Assembly: GCA_963728145.1 (NCBI GenBank)
Contig: CAVSJA010000006.1
Coordinates: forward strand, 744,001 to 808,000
Length of the DNA stretch: 64,000 nucleotides
From: CAVSJA01 sp963728145
GTDB lineage: Bacteria; Bacteroidota; Bacteroidia; Chitinophagales; Chitinophagaceae
Direction of reading: 5' to 3'
The notes under the pieces are model-generated. The model was not told where the DNA came from. It saw nothing but the letters and a program-made list of their open reading frames with translations, and made no database searches. Of the stretch, positions 17,595-26,800 are shown one piece after another. Each line of letters starts with the position of its first letter. Position 1 is the first letter of the stretch. The position numbers and the translations under genes were made by a program.

Positions 17595-18485
17595 ATGTTA
17601 GATCATATCAAATTATTGCGGCCTAAGGATTGGGCAAAGAATCTCTTCCTGTTTATCCCTGCTTTTTTCGCGCAGAATATTTTTGATGGGACCAACTTGC
17701 AACTTTTGATCGGAGGTTTCTTTGCTTTCTGCTTTCTGGCCAGCAGCATTTACATACTGAACGATTACCGCGACCGGGAAGATGATCGGAAACATCCGGT
17801 AAAGAATAGCAGACCGCTGGCTTCCGGAAAAGTAAAACCATCAACCGCGCTGGTCATCGCATTCATCCTGCTTGCAGTAGGAACTTTCCTGGCTTATTCG
17901 CTGGACAGTTCGGGTAAGTTCGTTTTTATTTGCAGCGTTTATTATTTGCTGAACCTGGCTTATTCATTGGGATTAAAAAATGTTCCCATTCTCGATATGA
18001 TTATCGTGGCTTCTGGCTTTGTGTTAAGAGTAAAAGGAGGAGCGGCATTGACAGATGTAAATACAACGGAGTGGTTGATCATTATGACTTTTCTTTTGGC
18101 GTTGTTTATGGCCGTGGGAAAGAGAAGAGATGATGTGATTATCAAACTGTCAACTGGCACAGATATTCGAAAAGTGATCAAAGGTTACTCACTCGAATAT
18201 TTGAATATTCTTTTAGGGTTGCTTTGCGCGATCATTATCGTGGCATATATCAATTATACTGTTTCCGGAGAATTACATAATAAATTTTCATACCGGCTCT
18301 ATTATACTTCATTGTTCGTGATCGCGGGGATCATGCGATACCTGCAGATCGTTTTTGTACAGAATAAGGCTGGTTCACCTACGGAAATCCTGTATAAAGA
18401 CCGGTTTATTCAACTTACCCTTATTTTGTGGGTGGGAAGTTTTTATGTGATACTTTATTTAAAGGACTTTCACTTTTTTGAATAA
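17595..18485 (+). CDS. UbiA-family polyprenyl-phosphate phosphoribosyltransferase
   Basis: 296 residues, about nine transmembrane helices. It starts LDHIKLLRPKDWAKNLFLFI and has the first aspartate-rich motif NDYRDREDDRKHP, followed by KNSRPLASG, the pattern of decaprenyl-phosphate 5-phosphoribosyltransferase (mycobacterial Rv3806c) rather than of quinone-type UbiA. That enzyme joins PRPP to polyprenyl phosphate. The downstream DprE1-like gene supports this reading strongly. First gene of a four-gene operon; its stop overlaps the next start in a TAATG. Confidence 0.8.
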   Translation: MLDHIKLLRPKDWAKNLFLFIPAFFAQNIFDGTNLQLLIGGFFAFCFLASSIYILNDYRDREDDRKHPVKNSRPLASGKVKPSTALVIAFILLAVGTFLAYSLDSSGKFVFICSVYYLLNLAYSLGLKNVPILDMIIVASGFVLRVKGGAALTDVNTTEWLIIMTFLLALFMAVGKRRDDVIIKLSTGTDIRKVIKGYSLEYLNILLGLLCAIIIVAYINYTVSGELHNKFSYRLYYTSLFVIAGIMRYLQIVFVQNKAGSPTEILYKDRFIQLTLILWVGSFYVILYLKDFHFFE

Positions 18486-19816
18486 TGAAAAGAAAAATTG
18501 CGAATTGGGGGAATTATCCGGCGCTCGAAAGCGATGAAAAGTTCTTCAGCTTTGAAGAGCAGGGTAAAGAACTCGTGCGATCGTCGGAACATTTTATTCC
18601 AAGAGGAAATGGCCGTTGCTACGGAGATGCTTCCCTTGCTGACGAAACCATCAACACGCTCAAGTACGATAAAATACTTTCCTTCGATACGGAAAATGGA
18701 ATCTTCGAATGTCAGAGCGGATTGACGCTCGATAAATTACTTGAGGTTATTGTTCCAAAAGGTTGGTTTCTCCCGGTGACACCCGGCACAAAATTCATTA
18801 CGGTTGGTGGTGCAGTTGGAAGTGATATTCATGGAAAGAATCATCACGTTGACGGTTCATTCTCCAATCATGTTTTATCAATGGAGATATTGCTCGCAGA
18901 TGGTAGTACGATCAATTGTACACCTGATCGCGAGAAAGACCTTTTCGAAGCCACCTGCGGCGGAATGGGATTGACTGGACTGATAATGACCGTAAAGTTC
19001 AGGTTGAAAAAAATTGAATCTTCCTATATCAAACAGAAACAGATCAAAGCAAATAATCTCGAAGAGATCATCGCTTTATTCGATCAATACAAACATTATA
19101 CTTATTCTGTAGCCTGGATCGATTGTTTGAAGAAGGGAAAAAATTTTGGAAGAAGCATATTGATCCTTGGAGAACATGCGAAACTGGAAGAGCTTTCTGA
19201 AAGCCGTAAGAAAGATCCGTTGAAGCTTCCAAAGAAAAAACAGATCCCTTTCCCATTCAACCTTCCTTCCTGGATATTAAATACTTTCACCATACAGGTA
19301 TTCAATTTTCTTTATTACAATAAGAATTACAAAAAGGAAATAAACAATATCGTTAGTTATGAACCTTTCTTCTATCCATTGGATGCGTTCGCAAACTGGA
19401 ACAGGGGATATGGGAAGAAAGGATTTGTACAGTATCAATTCGTATTGCCTCTGGAAGCCAAACAGGGATTGATTGAGATCCTGAACAAGATCAGCGAAAA
19501 AGGAATGGGCTCCTTTCTCGCCGTGTTGAAGGTATTTGGAAAACAGGAAAGCCTGATCTCTTTTCCAAAACAGGGCTATACGCTTGCATTGGATTTTCCT
19601 GTACGCAAAGGATTATTTGAATTCCTCGATGAACTGGATAAGATCGTATTGCAGTATGGAGGAAGAATTTACATGAGTAAGGATGCGCGTATGCAACCGG
19701 GAGTGTTAGCTGCGGGTTATGAACGCCTCGATGAATTCAAAAGAATTGTTAGGACCTATAATCCAAATGGAAAGATCAGATCGGTTCAGTCTGACCGTTT
19801 ATTTTTGACCACTTAA
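18485..19816 (+). CDS. dprE1: DprE1-like FAD oxidase (polyprenyl-phosphoribose 2-oxidase)
   Basis: 443 residues. The FAD-binding half contains PRGNGRCYGDAS (about 39-50) and TPGTKFITVGGAVGSDIHGK followed by NHHVDGSFSNHV (about 100-130), almost the DprE1 signature. The substrate half continues to RMQPGVLAAGYERLDEF near the end. DprE1 oxidises the 2-hydroxyl of polyprenyl-phospho-ribose to the keto form; the next gene would reduce it to arabinose. The mycobacterial cysteine in NICVDFP that is hit by benzothiazinones is Ala368 here (TLALDFP); this comparison is from memory of the mycobacterial protein. It overlaps the upstream stop by one base and lies 14 bp before the reductase, so the genes are cotranscribed. 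Confidence 0.85.
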   Translation: MKRKIANWGNYPALESDEKFFSFEEQGKELVRSSEHFIPRGNGRCYGDASLADETINTLKYDKILSFDTENGIFECQSGLTLDKLLEVIVPKGWFLPVTPGTKFITVGGAVGSDIHGKNHHVDGSFSNHVLSMEILLADGSTINCTPDREKDLFEATCGGMGLTGLIMTVKFRLKKIESSYIKQKQIKANNLEEIIALFDQYKHYTYSVAWIDCLKKGKNFGRSILILGEHAKLEELSESRKKDPLKLPKKKQIPFPFNLPSWILNTFTIQVFNFLYYNKNYKKEINNIVSYEPFFYPLDAFANWNRGYGKKGFVQYQFVLPLEAKQGLIEILNKISEKGMGSFLAVLKVFGKQESLISFPKQGYTLALDFPVRKGLFEFLDELDKIVLQYGGRIYMSKDARMQPGVLAAGYERLDEFKRIVRTYNPNGKIRSVQSDRLFLTT

Positions 19817-19830
19817 CAGAAAATCTAACC

Positions 19831-20562
19831 ATGCCCACCCTCCTCTTGTTAGGTGCAGCTTCAGATATGTCGGTTGCCATCGCAAGAAAATTTGCTAAAG
19901 AAGGGTACAACCTTCAACTCGCTGCACGGAATGTGCAACGTTTGAAGCCGATGCAATCGGACCTTTCAATAAGGCACCAGGCTTCATGCGACCTGATTGA
20001 ATTTGATGCTTTGAATTTTCAAAGCCACGCTTCTTTCTTTCAAAATCTCTCTCCAAAACCGGATGTGGTGATTGCTGTATTTGGATACCTTGGTGAAAAT
20101 GAATCAGCACGTCAGGATTGGAAAGAAGCAGAAAAGATCATTCATTCTAACTATACAGGTGCCTTATCTATTTTGAATATCGTTGGAAATTATTTTCTCG
20201 AACAAAAGAAAGGAACGATCATTGGAATAAGTTCTGTCGCCGGTGAAAGAGGACGACAAAGTAATTATATCTACGGAAGTGCCAAAGCAGGATTTACCGA
20301 ATATCTATCTGGATTAAGAAATCGCCTCTACCCAGCAGGCGTGCATGTAGTGACAGTAAAACCAGGGTTTGTCTATACCCGAATGACAGAGAATATCAAA
20401 CTTTCTCCTCTGCTCACTGCAAAACCCGAAGATGTTGCTGACGCGGTCTATAGCGCAGTGAAGAATAAAACTAATGTGATCTATGTGAAATGGTTCTGGC
20501 GCTGGATCATGCTGATCATTAAATCTATTCCCGAATTCATGTTTAAAAAACTCAAGCTTTGA
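19831..20562 (+). CDS. dprE2: DprE2-like short-chain reductase
   Basis: 243 residues of the SDR fold. The N-terminal nucleotide-binding loop is LLGAASDMSVAIARKF, and the catalytic Tyr and Lys are in YGSAKAG (about 148-152), with a preceding ISSVAGERG that supplies the Ser. The hydrophobic C-terminus (WFWRWIMLIIKSIPEF) would tether it to the membrane, as in DprE2. With the DprE1-like partner it would complete epimerisation of polyprenyl-phospho-ribose to the arabinose form using NAD(P)H. The SDR fold is clear; the specific role follows from the operon. Confidence 0.8.
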   Translation: MPTLLLLGAASDMSVAIARKFAKEGYNLQLAARNVQRLKPMQSDLSIRHQASCDLIEFDALNFQSHASFFQNLSPKPDVVIAVFGYLGENESARQDWKEAEKIIHSNYTGALSILNIVGNYFLEQKKGTIIGISSVAGERGRQSNYIYGSAKAGFTEYLSGLRNRLYPAGVHVVTVKPGFVYTRMTENIKLSPLLTAKPEDVADAVYSAVKNKTNVIYVKWFWRWIMLIIKSIPEFMFKKLKL

Positions 20563-21152
20563 AGCGGGTCATCGCCTTCTTTGATTTCGATGGAACGGTC
20601 ACTCGGAAAGATACTTTGCTGGAGTTTATCAAATTCAGTAGGGGAAGTTTGCGGTTTTACCTTGGCTTTTTGATTAACAGTCCAATTTTAATTGCTTATA
20701 AAATCGGTATTATTTCTAATCAGACCGCAAAAGAATGGATGCTACGATATTTCTTTTCAGGAAGAAGGTTGGAAACCTTCCAACAGCAATGCGATTTATT
20801 TGCTGTACAAGTGCTCCCTTCTTTGCTAAGATCAAAAGCAATTAATGAAATAAATAAATTAAGAGAATTTGGTGTCGACGTAGTGATCGTTTCCGCTTCA
20901 GCAGAAAACTGGATAAAAAAATGGACCGATTCCCTGAATCTTCAATTGCTCGCTACAAAGCTTGTAACAAAGAATGAAAAGATCACCGGAAGGATAGATG
21001 GAAAGAATTGCCATGGAGATGAAAAAGTTTTACGAATAAAAGAAAAATTCAACCTGGCTGATTATTCTGACATTTATTGTTATGGAGATACAGCTGGAGA
21101 TAAGCCCATGCTAAATCTGGGAACGATTAAATTTTATAAACCCTTCAGATAA
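20559..21152 (+). CDS. HAD-IB family phosphatase
   Basis: 197 residues. FFDFDGTVT gives nucleophile Asp9 and acid Asp11; VSASAENW (motif II Ser) and GDTAGDKPML (motif IV) complete a phosphoserine-phosphatase-like HAD enzyme. In this operon the likely substrate is the 5-phosphate of polyprenyl-phospho-phosphoribose, a step needed before DprE1 acts. The start is a TTG overlapping the reductase stop (TTGA), a coupling arrangement. The alternative is a general HAD hydrolase without pathway role, but the overlap argues against it. Confidence 0.75.
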   Translation: MKRVIAFFDFDGTVTRKDTLLEFIKFSRGSLRFYLGFLINSPILIAYKIGIISNQTAKEWMLRYFFSGRRLETFQQQCDLFAVQVLPSLLRSKAINEINKLREFGVDVVIVSASAENWIKKWTDSLNLQLLATKLVTKNEKITGRIDGKNCHGDEKVLRIKEKFNLADYSDIYCYGDTAGDKPMLNLGTIKFYKPFR

Positions 21153-21181
21153 TTGTTCCTGCTTCCGTGTCGTCATTCCCG

Positions 21182-21198
21182 CCCCGCCGATGGCGGGG
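21182..21198. repeat. GC-rich short hairpin
   Basis: CCCCGCC-GAT-GGCGGGG inside a CGTCATTCCCGC context, between the convergent ends of the arabinose operon and the secreted hydrolase. It could terminate the operon's transcript, though there is no T-run after it. Confidence 0.5.
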
Positions 21199-21238
21199 GG
21201 AACCTTTCACCGTGGCAAAATCTGCCCTTTATTCCTTG

Positions 21239-21274
21239 AAAAAAAAAGTTCCGAACCCTTGCGAGTCCGGAACT
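21239..21274 (-). terminator. Intrinsic terminator of the secreted hydrolase gene
   Basis: On the minus strand a 7-bp stem (21268-21274 with 21247-21253) is followed by a run of eight to nine T. It begins about 50 bp after the stop of the hydrolase at 21325. Confidence 0.7.
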
Positions 21275-21324
21275 GTTATCCATCAATCAATAATCAGAAA
21301 CTTCTTGTGTGTTTCAGAGGTAAT

Positions 21325-23253
21325 CTATTGTTTGACGATCTTTCTTACTTCTTTCCATTCACCACCCATTCTCACTTCCATCATGTAAATACCTGATGTC
21401 AGTTGCTGGATTTGAATAGTTGCCGTAAGAATTTGATCCTGCTTAATCACTTGTTGTTCTTTCACTAGTTTTCCTTCCATATTATAGATACGGATCTGTA
21501 CCGGTCCTGTTCTCTTATCATCCACCATCAGGTTGATAAAGCTCGATGCCGGGTTCGGGAAGTATTCAAGTCTCGCTCTTGTTATGGATGAATTGACTGT
21601 TACAATTATTGAATACTCTGAAGTTCCGTTTTTATCAACTTGCTTGATACGGTAATAGCTTGTTCCGGTTCTCGGTTGCACGTCTTCGAATGAATATTCT
21701 TTCGCGCTTGTCGAAGTTGAAGAACCATTTACCTGGCCGACCTTCGAGAAGTCTCTACCGTTGTCGCTTCTTTCAATTTCAAAGCGATCGTTACTGACTT
21801 CGGCTGCGGTTGCCCAATTTAATTGAACTGTATTACCTGTATGTTTTCCTTTTACGAAGATCCATTTTACAGGCACAACCACCAGCGTTTCCATAACCTC
21901 TACCGTATCACGGCTTCTCGCTCCGAGGTTATCAGTCGTTTCCAACTCCATCTGGTATACTCCAGCAATCAGACCTGATATGACTGGAGTTGCACTCGCG
22001 TCATTATCGATCGTAATTGCAGGCGGACCAGAGATCTTTCTCCATTTGTAACCACTGATCGCTCCATCCGGGTCATAAGATGCAGTACCGTTTAGTGCAA
22101 CAGAGGCTATCACAGTTACCTGGTTGTTTCCCGCATTTGCAATCGGCGGAAGGTTCGGTAATGGACCGGCAACAACGGTCACTATAATTCTATCGGTACT
22201 CCAGTCGGTACGATCGTCAACTACTTTTACTTCGTACTCGTAGGTTCCCGGTTGAATAAGACCTGTTACACTTGTAGTTCCGTTTGTTGAAACCGGGGTT
22301 GTTATTGATCCGAAACTTGGACCAGAAATTTTTGTCCAGATCACTCTTCGAATAATCCCATCTGCATCTGTTGAAGCTGCTGCTGATAAATTAACAATTG
22401 CGGAGCTAGATGAAATAGTAACATCAGGTCCGGCACTTGCAACAGGCACCTGGTTTACTGGAAGGCTTCTGTCTTTACCAAGAAACCATTCAAACATATT
22501 TATATTATGAATGCTATTGTCTGGAGTATAAGCCCAATCCCAGATACCATGTCCACCACCAGGATATATATGTACATAGGGTTTTACTGCTGGATTCTGC
22601 ATGTTGATCGCATTGATCGCACTTTGGGTACATGCAACTGAAACAACTCCGTCATTTACCGCGTGGAATGCCCAAACAGGTACATTCTGACTTGTAAGCG
22701 CAGCCGGGCTAACTATTGAACAGGTACCGCATACTGGTGCGATCGCAGCAAACTGGGCTGCATTGGTATTGGATGTTGAAGAATACGACCATGTTCCTCC
22801 CCCGCCAAGACTAAGTCCGGTCAGGAAGATACGGTTCGGATCTCCACGCAAAGTAGTCTTAGCGTATTTGACCATTTCTTCAACGTAGAAATTATGCCAG
22901 TAACCGTATCCGGGGCTCAACTGAGGCGAAAGAACGAGAAAGGTTTCCCATTTGCCATTCCAGAAGAAGCGCATCGTATGTCCCTGGTTGATCAACTTGG
23001 GAGGGCCTGCGCCAAGGACACTACCTAATTGGGTTGTACCGTTTCCTCTTTCCCCAATTCCATGAAGAAAGATGATCACCGGATATTTCAAAGTTGGATT
23101 CGCAGCATAATCGGTAGGAGTATATTCCCAAAAGCCAATAAACTCGCCGTTCGATGCCGTCAGACCTCTGGCAACTTGTTGAGCAGAAGTGGTCGTTGAT
23201 AGGGTGGTAGTTAGGGTAATGAATAAGCCTAAAACCAATAAAAGTTTCTTCAT
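21325..23253 (-). CDS. Secreted alpha/beta hydrolase with PKD-like domains and T9SS tail
   Basis: 642 residues from the ATG at 23253, chosen because MKKLLLVLGLFITLTTTLST starts a signal peptide; an ATG 33 bp upstream adds no recognisable sequence. Residues about 25-280 are an esterase-type alpha/beta hydrolase: IIFLHGIGERG (oxyanion region), nucleophile in GLSLGGGG, Asp in VNDGVVS, His in GGGHGIWDW. Two PKD-like domains with DPDG or DADG motifs follow (about 290-470), then a FN3-like segment, and a type A sorting domain (FPNPASSFINL to the end at VRKIVKQ). It should be exported by T9SS. Its nearest relative in the window is the next gene upstream, with which it shares the hydrolase domain almost residue for residue. 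Confidence 0.8.
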   Translation of the reverse strand: MKKLLLVLGLFITLTTTLSTTTSAQQVARGLTASNGEFIGFWEYTPTDYAANPTLKYPVIIFLHGIGERGNGTTQLGSVLGAGPPKLINQGHTMRFFWNGKWETFLVLSPQLSPGYGYWHNFYVEEMVKYAKTTLRGDPNRIFLTGLSLGGGGTWSYSSTSNTNAAQFAAIAPVCGTCSIVSPAALTSQNVPVWAFHAVNDGVVSVACTQSAINAINMQNPAVKPYVHIYPGGGHGIWDWAYTPDNSIHNINMFEWFLGKDRSLPVNQVPVASAGPDVTISSSSAIVNLSAAASTDADGIIRRVIWTKISGPSFGSITTPVSTNGTTSVTGLIQPGTYEYEVKVVDDRTDWSTDRIIVTVVAGPLPNLPPIANAGNNQVTVIASVALNGTASYDPDGAISGYKWRKISGPPAITIDNDASATPVISGLIAGVYQMELETTDNLGARSRDTVEVMETLVVVPVKWIFVKGKHTGNTVQLNWATAAEVSNDRFEIERSDNGRDFSKVGQVNGSSTSTSAKEYSFEDVQPRTGTSYYRIKQVDKNGTSEYSIIVTVNSSITRARLEYFPNPASSFINLMVDDKRTGPVQIRIYNMEGKLVKEQQVIKQDQILTATIQIQQLTSGIYMMEVRMGGEWKEVRKIVKQ

Positions 23254-23750
23254 AGTGGTTGATTTTGGACCGGCATAGCAATACATACCAATGGCAGTGC
23301 ATTAAGTGATTGCTACACTACGGCTACTAATCAAAAAATTTAATCTACGGGTATGGGGGTGGTTGGGGGGTCGGCTATATCATTCTACACAAAATCAGGT
23401 CTGCCCGAATTCAGTATTAAAACAATAATAACTGGAGGGAAATTCAGAGCCGTGAAAATAAGTAGATTTCGTTTTCATAGGATTGTGATTTACTAGTGTT
23501 ACTGTTACAATAATAATACCAATTGGGCCAATCTCTAAAGCATTTCTACTCTTTCTTCAAATGATAACTCTCGTGTTTTTCTCATGTAAATCTCACTGCA
23601 AATAAACGATGGCAATTTCGTAGAGGATGCATGCAGGTACTTCATTAAAAAATTAATAGGTGTTTTACCTTATTGCTCTTAAACATTTTGTAGAAGAATG
23701 TCATCATTACATCAGTAACCGCAATCGACGTAATCGATTTGATGACACTC
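23254..23750. other. Intergenic stretch between the two tandem hydrolases
   Basis: About 500 bp without a supported gene or RNA. It is AT-rich except for a G-run near 23352-23372 (GGGGGTGGTTGGGGGG). It must hold the promoter of the downstream hydrolase, but I see no convincing TTG/TAnnTTTG pair. Confidence 0.5.
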
Positions 23751-23781
23751 AAAAAAAATCCCCCCGATATATCGGAGGGAT
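23751..23781 (-). terminator. Intrinsic terminator of the PKD-repeat hydrolase
   Basis: ATCCCCCCGAT (23758-23768) pairs with ATCGGAGGGAT (23771-23781) with one mismatch; on the minus strand it is followed by eight T (23751-23758). It lies 26 bp after the stop at 23807. Confidence 0.75.
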
Positions 23782-23806
23782 TTACTTAACATCTTATTGT
23801 GATTTT

Positions 23807-26800
23807 TTATCGCTTGATAAATTTCGACAACATCTTCTTCTTATTGTTGATCACAACCTCAATGATATACACACCTGCTTTCAGGTCAACCACACTAATT
23901 GGAATATCTGCAGAAGTCTGTGACTTCGTAAATACCTTCGATTTCACAAATCTTCCGTTTATATCATAGATATTCGCAGTTGCAACCCCGAGTGTATCCG
24001 TCACGCAACGCACATTGAGAATTCCTGACGCTGGATTCGGATAGACCGACATATTGTCAAGGGTCCTGAAATTGCTTACAACAGAAACCATGACTGTATC
24101 AGTGTCCGTTGCACCCAGGTTATCCATAACTGACAACTCGAAGATGTAGTCTCCCGATACAAGTTGGTCAACACGGGTGGTCATACTAAAACGATGATCT
24201 ATGAATGCGAAAGATGGTCCTTGCAATTGCTTCCAGATGTAACTCACAATGAATCCATCTGTGTCACCTGATCTGATTCCATTCAATATGGCGCTGGATG
24301 CGGGCACTGCGATCGTCGTATCTCTACCGGCATTCGCTATCGGTGCATGGTTGCCGCCCGAGATCACAGTTACCTTCACCTGGTCTGACGAGCTCGCACC
24401 CTTATCATCCGTTACTGTCAATTCGAAGATGTATTCACCCACTTGCATACCTACAACATTTGGAGTAGGCGTGGTAGAATTCACAATCGTTATCGTTCCA
24501 GGTCCACTTATCTTAACCCAGTTGTAAGCAACGATAGATCCATCAGGATCATACGAAGCAGATCCACTCAATGCTACCACTGCGGTCGTGATATTTGAAA
24601 TGAAGTCAACACCTGCATTTGCAATAGGAGCCGCATTTGGTGGTGGCGGTGCGGGATTTACAATTACCACAACTGTGTCAGCATCGGTTGCACCGAGATT
24701 ATCTGTAACAACTAAACTGAAACTGTAAGTACCCTGTGCCAATCCAATCAACGCTGTTGTTGCGGCTGCGGGATCTGCGATTGTAAACTGTGCAGGTCCG
24801 CTGATTTTGGTCCAGCTATAAGAACTGATAGTTCCATCGGGATCGTTTGATCCGGTACCATTCAGCGTTGTGCTGCTTGTTGGTAATGTCATGATCATAT
24901 CTCCACCCGCATAACATACCGGCGCTTGATTTGGCGGAGGAACAGCAGCATTCACCGTTACAATTACTGTATCGGTATCTGTCGCTCCATTATTGTCAGT
25001 AACTATAAGACTGAAGCTGTATGTTCCCTGTACAAGATTACTTAATGCCGTGGATGCGGCGAACGCGTTCGCAATTGTATACTGCGCAGGTCCACTTATC
25101 CTGGTCCAGCTATAAGAATTAATTATACCATCCGGATCACTCGAACCACTACCATTCAATGTAGTTACGTTTGTTGGCAACGTAAGATTAATATCAACAC
25201 CTGCAAATGCAACCGGTGGCTGATTCGGTGGTGGTGCACCTGTATTCACGGTGATCACCATTGTATCATCATCAGTTGCTCCATTATTATCTGTAACCAC
25301 AAGTCTGAAACTATAACTACCCTGAGCAAGATTGCTTACAGTTGTTGAAGCCGCAGCAGCATCTGCAATTGCAAAGCTTGCAGGTCCGCTGATCTTTGTC
25401 CAACTATAAGAACTGATTGTTCCATCCGGATCACTTGAACCACTTCCATTCAACGAAGTGCTATTAGTAGGTAAAGTGATCGTAGCATCCGCACCAGCAT
25501 AAGCATTCGGTGCCTGGTTTGGTGGCGGAGGAGCAGCATTAACTGTTATTACCATCGTATCATCATCAGTTGCTCCACTATTATCAGTTACTAAAAGACG
25601 GAAACCGTAAACACCTTGTACCAATCCGGTGACAGTTGTTGATGCTGCACCAGGAGTAGTGATAGTGTAGGTTGCAGGTCCGCTGATCTTTGTCCAACTA
25701 TAACTGCTGATTGTTCCGTCGGGATCGCCTGATCCGTTTCCGTTCAACGTAGCACTATTGGTTGGCAATGTAATGGTAAGATCAGAACCTGCAAATGCAA
25801 CCGGCGGTTGATTTGGTGGAGGTGCTGCACCAGTCACCGTAACAATTACGGTATCGTCATCTGTCGCCCCACTATTATCAGTTACCAGTAAACGGAAACT
25901 ATATGTTCCCTGCGCAAGGTTGGTAATATTTGTTGTAGCCACACCCGGATTCACAATAGTGAATTGCGATGGTCCACTGATCTTGGCCCAGGTATAGGTA
26001 ATAATCGTTCCATCTGCATCGCTGGATGCGGATCCATCAAGTGCAGTATAATCAACTGGCAGGGTTATATTGATGTCTGCTCCTGCATTGGCAACCGGTG
26101 CAATGCTTGGCGGTGGAGGAGCGGCATTTACAGTTACATTAACTGTATCATCATCACTCAATCCGCCATTATCGGTTACCTGTAAGCGGAAACTATAAGT
26201 TCCCTGAACAAGATTCATCAACGCTGTTGATGCAGCTGCAGGATTTGCAATAGTGAACTGCGCAGGTCCGATAACCATCGTCCAAACGTATGAACCAATC
26301 GTTCCATCGATATCAGTTGAAGCACTACCATTCAGGTTTGTATTATTTGTAGGTAATGTTATCGTGATATCCGTTCCTGCATTTGCAGTTGGCGGTATAT
26401 TTGGTGGAGGCGGTGCGGCATTTACCAAAACTGTGATGGTATCTGCTGCAGGTACCCATAAATTATCCCAGACTGTTAATCGGAATCGATAAGTACCCTG
26501 AACAAGATTACTAAGGTTTGTTGTTGCTGTGTTTGGATTCAGGATATTGAATGAAGCCGGTCCACTTATCTTGGTCCACAAATAATCTTTTAATGCTCCA
26601 TCCGGATCTGATGACGCAGTTCCGTTCAATATTGTTGAATTGGTCGGAAGTGCAATTGTTATGTCAGCACCCGCATTTGCAATTGCAGGATTGTTTACTG
26701 TTACAACTACAGTGTCATCATCAGTTGCTCCATTATTATCAGTAACCTCCAGCCGGAATCGATAAGTACCGCCAGTTAGATTTGTCAACGCTGTTGAAGC

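Noticed and set aside
23286..23806. A small RNA or tRNA in the 500-bp gap
   Set aside because: No cloverleaf, TPsiC-like box or strong structure apart from the terminator at its left end relative to the minus-strand gene.
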